Shown here in pieces: positions 31,857-34,641 of a stretch of 34,641 bases of DNA. The DNA is from Clostridiaceae bacterium (GTDB lineage Bacteria; Bacillota; Clostridia; Oscillospirales; Acutalibacteraceae), in contig JAEEUW010000014.1 of the NCBI GenBank assembly GCA_016290665.1, forward strand, positions 1 to 34,641, in the 5' to 3' direction. A program made the position numbers and the translations under genes. How positions within the stretch are numbered: the first letter of the stretch is position 1; each line of letters opens with the position of its first letter. The notes under the pieces were generated by a model. The model worked only from the letters and a program-made list of their open reading frames with translations. It searched no databases and was not told where the DNA came from.

Positions 31857-32399
31857 ATGGCAAGATTGAAAGACACTTACGTCAACGAGGTTGCACCCGC
31901 GTTGATGAAGAAGTTCGGCTATAAGAGCGTGATGCAGATCCCGAAGATCGAAAAGGTCGTTGTGAACGTCGCCTGCGGCGAAGCGAGAGATAACTCCAAG
32001 ATCCTCGACGCGATCGTTTCCGATATCAGACAAATCACCGGTCAGCAGCCCGTGCTCTGCAAGGCGAAGAAGAGCGTTGCGAACTTCAAACTGCGCGAAG
32101 GCATGACCATCGGCGCGAAGGTGACGCTCAGAGGCGACAAGATGTATGAATTCATCGACCGCTTCTTCAACCTGGCGCTGCCCCGCGTGCGCGACTTCCG
32201 CGGTATCAACCCGAACGCGTTCGACGGCAGAGGCAACTATTCCGTGGGTATCAAAGAACAGCTGATCTTCCCGGAAATCGACTATGACAAGATCGACAAG
32301 GTCCGCGGCATGGACATCTGCTTTGTCACCACCGCGAAGACCGACGAAGAAGCAAGAGAGCTGCTCACGCTTATGGGCGCCCCGTTCGAGAAACAGTAA
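31857..32399 (+). CDS. rplE: 50S ribosomal protein L5
   Basis: A 180-residue protein. [17 protein letters not shown] is the usual start, and [20 protein letters not shown] is the diagnostic later segment. L5 binds 5S rRNA with L18 and touches the P-site tRNA. ATG 31857 is preferred to ATG 31851: GGGAGG is only three bases from the first and about nine from the second, and the product then matches relatives. Confidence 0.97.
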   Translation: MARLKDTYVNEVAPALMKKFGYKSVMQIPKIEKVVVNVACGEARDNSKILDAIVSDIRQITGQQPVLCKAKKSVANFKLREGMTIGAKVTLRGDKMYEFIDRFFNLALPRVRDFRGINPNAFDGRGNYSVGIKEQLIFPEIDYDKIDKVRGMDICFVTTAKTDEEARELLTLMGAPFEKQ

Positions 32400-32412
32400 G
32401 GAGGAATTACTT

Positions 32413-32598
32413 ATGGCAAAGACTTCGATGAAAGTAAAGCAGAAAAGACCCGCCAAGTATTCCACAAGGCAGTATAACCGCTGCAAGATCTGCGGCAGAC
32501 CCCACGCGTATCTTCGTAAATACGGTGTGTGCCGTATCTGCTTCAGAGAACTCGCGCACGCAGGCCAGATCCCGGGCGTGAAAAAAGCAAGCTGGTAA
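32413..32598 (+). CDS. rpsN: 30S ribosomal protein S14, zinc-binding type Z
   Basis: A 61-residue protein, the short type-Z form. It has CKIC (about residues 24-27) and CRIC (about 39-42), the zinc ribbon of this type; the long zinc-free form is about 90-100 residues. AAGGAGG precedes ATG 32413. The track ORF starting at 32284 extends into rplE in another frame and is not the true start. The type-Z form alone in the operon suits a Gram-positive. Confidence 0.97.
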   Translation: MAKTSMKVKQKRPAKYSTRQYNRCKICGRPHAYLRKYGVCRICFRELAHAGQIPGVKKASW

Positions 32599-32631
32599 GC
32601 AGTTGCAATCAAAACAGGAGGTAAAGGAATT

Positions 32632-33030
32632 ATGCAAGTTACAGACGCAATCGCTGATATGCTTACAAGAATCCGTAACGCAAGTTCAGCAAAACACGAT
32701 TCAGTGAAAATTCCTGCATCCAACGTGAAGAAGGCAATTGCGCAGATTCTTGTGGATGAAGGTTACATCAAGAGCTACACCGTCGAAGACGACGGCAAGC
32801 AGGGCATGATCACCGTACAGCTCAAGTACGGCCCGAACAAATCGCAGGTGATCACCGGTCTCAAGCGCGTCAGTAAGCCGGGTTTGAGAATTTACACAAA
32901 CTGTGAAGATATGCCCAAGGTGATGAAGGGTCTCGGCATCGCGATCCTCTCCACGTCCAAGGGCATCATGACCGACAAGGACGCACGCAAAGCCAATGTT
33001 GGCGGCGAAGTTCTTGCGTTCATCTGGTAA
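32632..33030 (+). CDS. rpsH: 30S ribosomal protein S8
   Basis: A 132-residue protein, normal length. [17 protein letters not shown] at the start and [19 protein letters not shown] near the end are diagnostic. S8 binds the 16S central domain and in E. coli represses the spc operon by binding the mRNA. AGGAGG lies upstream. Confidence 0.98.
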   Translation: MQVTDAIADMLTRIRNASSAKHDSVKIPASNVKKAIAQILVDEGYIKSYTVEDDGKQGMITVQLKYGPNKSQVITGLKRVSKPGLRIYTNCEDMPKVMKGLGIAILSTSKGIMTDKDARKANVGGEVLAFIW

Positions 33031-33042
33031 GGAGGTGCCCAC

Positions 33043-33585
33043 ATGTCACGAATCGGTAAGAAAGCGATTACGATTCCCGCCGGCGTTGATGTCACAATCG
33101 AAGGCAACACCGTGACGGTGAAAGGCGCGAAGGGTACCCTCACCAATACCTTTAAGCCCAACATCACGATCGAAAAAGACGGCGCGGAGATCAAATTATC
33201 CCGCCCGGACGATCAGAAAGAAAACAGAGCACTTCACGGTCTTACCCGCACGCTGATCGCCAACATGATCGAAGGCGTGTCCACCGGTTTCAAGAAAGAG
33301 CTTGAAATCAACGGTATCGGTTACCGTGCCGAGAAGAAGGGCTCCGACCTTGTGATGAAGATCGGTTACTCGCACGACGTGATCATGTCTGAAACAGACG
33401 ACATCACGATCGACGTTCCGGCTCCGAACAAGATCGTCATCAGCGGCCCCGACAAGCAGAAGGTTGGCCAGTTTGCCGCGGAAGTCCGCGAAAAGCGTCC
33501 GCCGGAACCCTATAAGGGCAAGGGCATCAAGTACGCCGACGAACACATCCGCCGCAAAGAAGGCAAAGCCGGTAAGGGTAAATAA
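33043..33585 (+). CDS. rplF: 50S ribosomal protein L6
   Basis: A 180-residue protein, normal length. SRIGKKAITIPAGVDV at the start and the end segment PPEPYKGKGIKYADEHIRRK are diagnostic. It lies near the factor-binding site of the 50S. AAGGAGG precedes the start, 12 bp after rpsH. Confidence 0.98.
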   Translation: MSRIGKKAITIPAGVDVTIEGNTVTVKGAKGTLTNTFKPNITIEKDGAEIKLSRPDDQKENRALHGLTRTLIANMIEGVSTGFKKELEINGIGYRAEKKGSDLVMKIGYSHDVIMSETDDITIDVPAPNKIVISGPDKQKVGQFAAEVREKRPPEPYKGKGIKYADEHIRRKEGKAGKGK

Positions 33586-33609
33586 GATTGGTAAAGGAGT
33601 GAAATCACA

Positions 33610-33966
33610 ATGGTTACAAGACAAGACAGCAATAAAGCCAGACAAAAACGCCATAAGAGAGTGCGCGCGAAGATCAGCGGCACAGCAGCGTGTCCGCGTC
33701 TTAGCGTCTACCGTTCACTCAACCACATCTATGCCCAGCTCATCGACGACGTCAATGGCGTCACGCTCGCATCTGCGGCAAGTGTTGAAAAAGAGTTTGA
33801 GTACGGCGGAAACCAGGAAGCCGCGAAGAAGGTCGGCGAACTGCTCGCCAAGCGCGCTGCCGAAAAGGGCATCGAAGAATGCGTTTTTGACAGAGGCGGC
33901 TACATCTATCACGGTCGTGTTGCAGCGCTCGCCGAAGGCGCGCGTGAAGGCGGCCTGAAGTTCTAA
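33610..33966 (+). CDS. rplR: 50S ribosomal protein L18
   Basis: A 118-residue protein, normal length. [21 protein letters not shown] forms the basic N terminus and [20 protein letters not shown] the conserved end. L18 binds 5S rRNA together with L5. AAAGGAG lies upstream; 24-bp gap after rplF. Confidence 0.98.
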   Translation: MVTRQDSNKARQKRHKRVRAKISGTAACPRLSVYRSLNHIYAQLIDDVNGVTLASAASVEKEFEYGGNQEAAKKVGELLAKRAAEKGIEECVFDRGGYIYHGRVAALAEGAREGGLKF

Positions 33967-33984
33967 GCAAGGAGGAAAATCAAA

Positions 33985-34485
33985 ATGACGAAAATTGATG
34001 CATCGGCTTATGAACTTACAGAACGCGTTGTCACGATCAACCGTGTTTCCAAAACCGTAAAGGGCGGTCGTATTTACAAATTCGCGGCCCTCGTGGTTGT
34101 CGGCGACGGCAACGGCATCGTCGGTTTCGGCCTCGGCAAATCCGGCGAAGTGCCCGACGCGATCCGTAAGGGTATTGAAGACGCGAAGAAGAATCTGATG
34201 AAGGTTGCGCTCAAGGGCACGACCATTCCCCACGAGATCGTCGGCAAGTTCGGCGCAGGCGTCGTCCTGCTGAAGCCGGCTGCCCCCGGTACCGGCGTGA
34301 TCGCCGGCGGCCCGGTCCGTGCGGTCGTGGAAACGGTCGGTATCAAGGATATCCGTACCAAGGCGCTTCGTTCGAATAACCCCTGCAACGTCGTCAGAGC
34401 GACGCTCGACGGACTTTCAAAGCTGCGCAACGTGGAAGAAGTTGCTGCGATCCGCGGCAAGTCCGAGCAGGAAATCTTAGGGTAA
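33985..34485 (+). CDS. rpsE: 30S ribosomal protein S5
   Basis: A 166-residue protein, normal length. The N-terminal double-stranded RNA binding fold includes [16 protein letters not shown] and [16 protein letters not shown], and [20 protein letters not shown] is the conserved second-domain segment. S5 takes part in decoding accuracy and mRNA unwinding. AAGGAGG lies upstream. Confidence 0.98.
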   Translation: MTKIDASAYELTERVVTINRVSKTVKGGRIYKFAALVVVGDGNGIVGFGLGKSGEVPDAIRKGIEDAKKNLMKVALKGTTIPHEIVGKFGAGVVLLKPAAPGTGVIAGGPVRAVVETVGIKDIRTKALRSNNPCNVVRATLDGLSKLRNVEEVAAIRGKSEQEILG

Positions 34486-34498
34486 GGAGGGCGCTGTC

Positions 34499-34641
34499 AT
34501 GGCAGATGTAAAGGTAAAGCTTGTGAAAAGCCTGATCGGCTGCAAGAAAGATCAGATCGCCACCGCCCATGCACTTGGTCTTCGCAAGATCGGGGACGAG
34601 GCTATTCAGCCGAACAACCCACAGACACAGGGCAAGGTGAA
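34499..34641 (+). CDS. rpmD: 50S ribosomal protein L30 (truncated by window end)
   Basis: The first 47 codons are visible, starting [32 protein letters not shown] in frame; L30 is normally about 60 residues, so roughly a dozen codons lie beyond the window. KLVKSLIG and ALGLRKIG are the family marks. AAGGAGGG precedes ATG 34499, 13 bp after rpsE. It was not in the ORF track because it is cut by the window end. Confidence 0.93.
   Translation, partial: MADVKVKLVKSLIGCKKDQIATAHALGLRKIGDEAIQPNNPQTQGKV

Noticed and set aside
30591-32723. 710-aa minus-strand ORF
   Set aside because: It is antisense to ten or so unmistakable ribosomal protein genes and has no family resemblance.

Overview
The window looks like a chromosomal segment of a Gram-positive, fairly GC-rich member of the Clostridia, most plausibly the Oscillospirales/Ruminococcaceae. 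The reasons are strong AGGAGG-type ribosome binding sites, sigma-A-like promoters with 17-bp spacers, an S10-spc ribosomal operon in the Firmicutes order with zinc-type S14 (CxxC...CxxC) and a cysteine-bearing L24, a dimeric alpha2 glycyl-tRNA synthetase, a GSI-alpha type glutamine synthetase, and BspA-like leucine-rich-repeat surface proteins. The genus is inference; nothing here fixes it.

Layout. 1-631: stable RNA cluster (3' end of a tRNA, tRNA-Glu(CTC), 5S rRNA, tRNA-Asn(GTT)) followed by a scrambled partial copy of tRNA-Asn packed with perfect hairpins. 748-2793: a two-gene, visibly more AT-rich unit encoding two multi-pass membrane proteins. One has a CREST/alkaline-ceramidase-like Ser/His/Asp pattern; the other belongs to the Pr6Pr/AIG1-like family. 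Both families include intramembrane lipid hydrolases. 3122-5965: a secreted DUF4434 TIM-barrel protein, a YitT-type membrane protein and a chagasin-like (I42) protease inhibitor. 6022-9271: an unusual structured leader followed by a BspA-like surface protein and two small membrane or secreted proteins. 9323-11609: DUF4342 protein diverging from nadE plus a Gfo/Idh/MocA oxidoreductase. 11665-14781: glnA diverging from an MFS/GPH transporter. 14892-20797: two more large secreted proteins, one built of many Cys-rich repeats and one BspA-like LRR protein preceded by a second copy of the structured leader. 20841-22540: glyS bracketed by short tandem-repeat arrays. 22558-25346: a small internally duplicated membrane protein, an ECF sigma factor with a putative anti-sigma partner, and a membrane-anchored protein. 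25543-34641: the S10-spc ribosomal protein operon from rpsJ to a truncated rpmD, preceded by a roughly 320-nt leader.

The most interesting signal is a pair of leaders (6022-6216 and 17841-18041). They share promoter sequence, a closing stem CGCCAAACA/TGTTTGGCG lying just downstream of the -10 box, an internal CGCATA, and mutually exclusive antiterminator and terminator hairpins whose pairings are maintained with different sequences. Both sit directly in front of BspA-like LRR surface-protein genes. I do not recognise this as a known riboswitch class. It may be a new cis-regulatory RNA or, alternatively, a DNA inverted-repeat operator with an attenuator. Secondary signals are the paired membrane lipid-hydrolase candidates beside a tRNA-Asn relic, an attenuator-like leader on the ribosomal operon, face-to-face promoters with overlapping -10 boxes between nadE and the DUF4342 gene, and octamer arrays in inverted orientation after glyS.

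All calls come from reading the sequence and the supplied ORF track. No database search or folding program was run.
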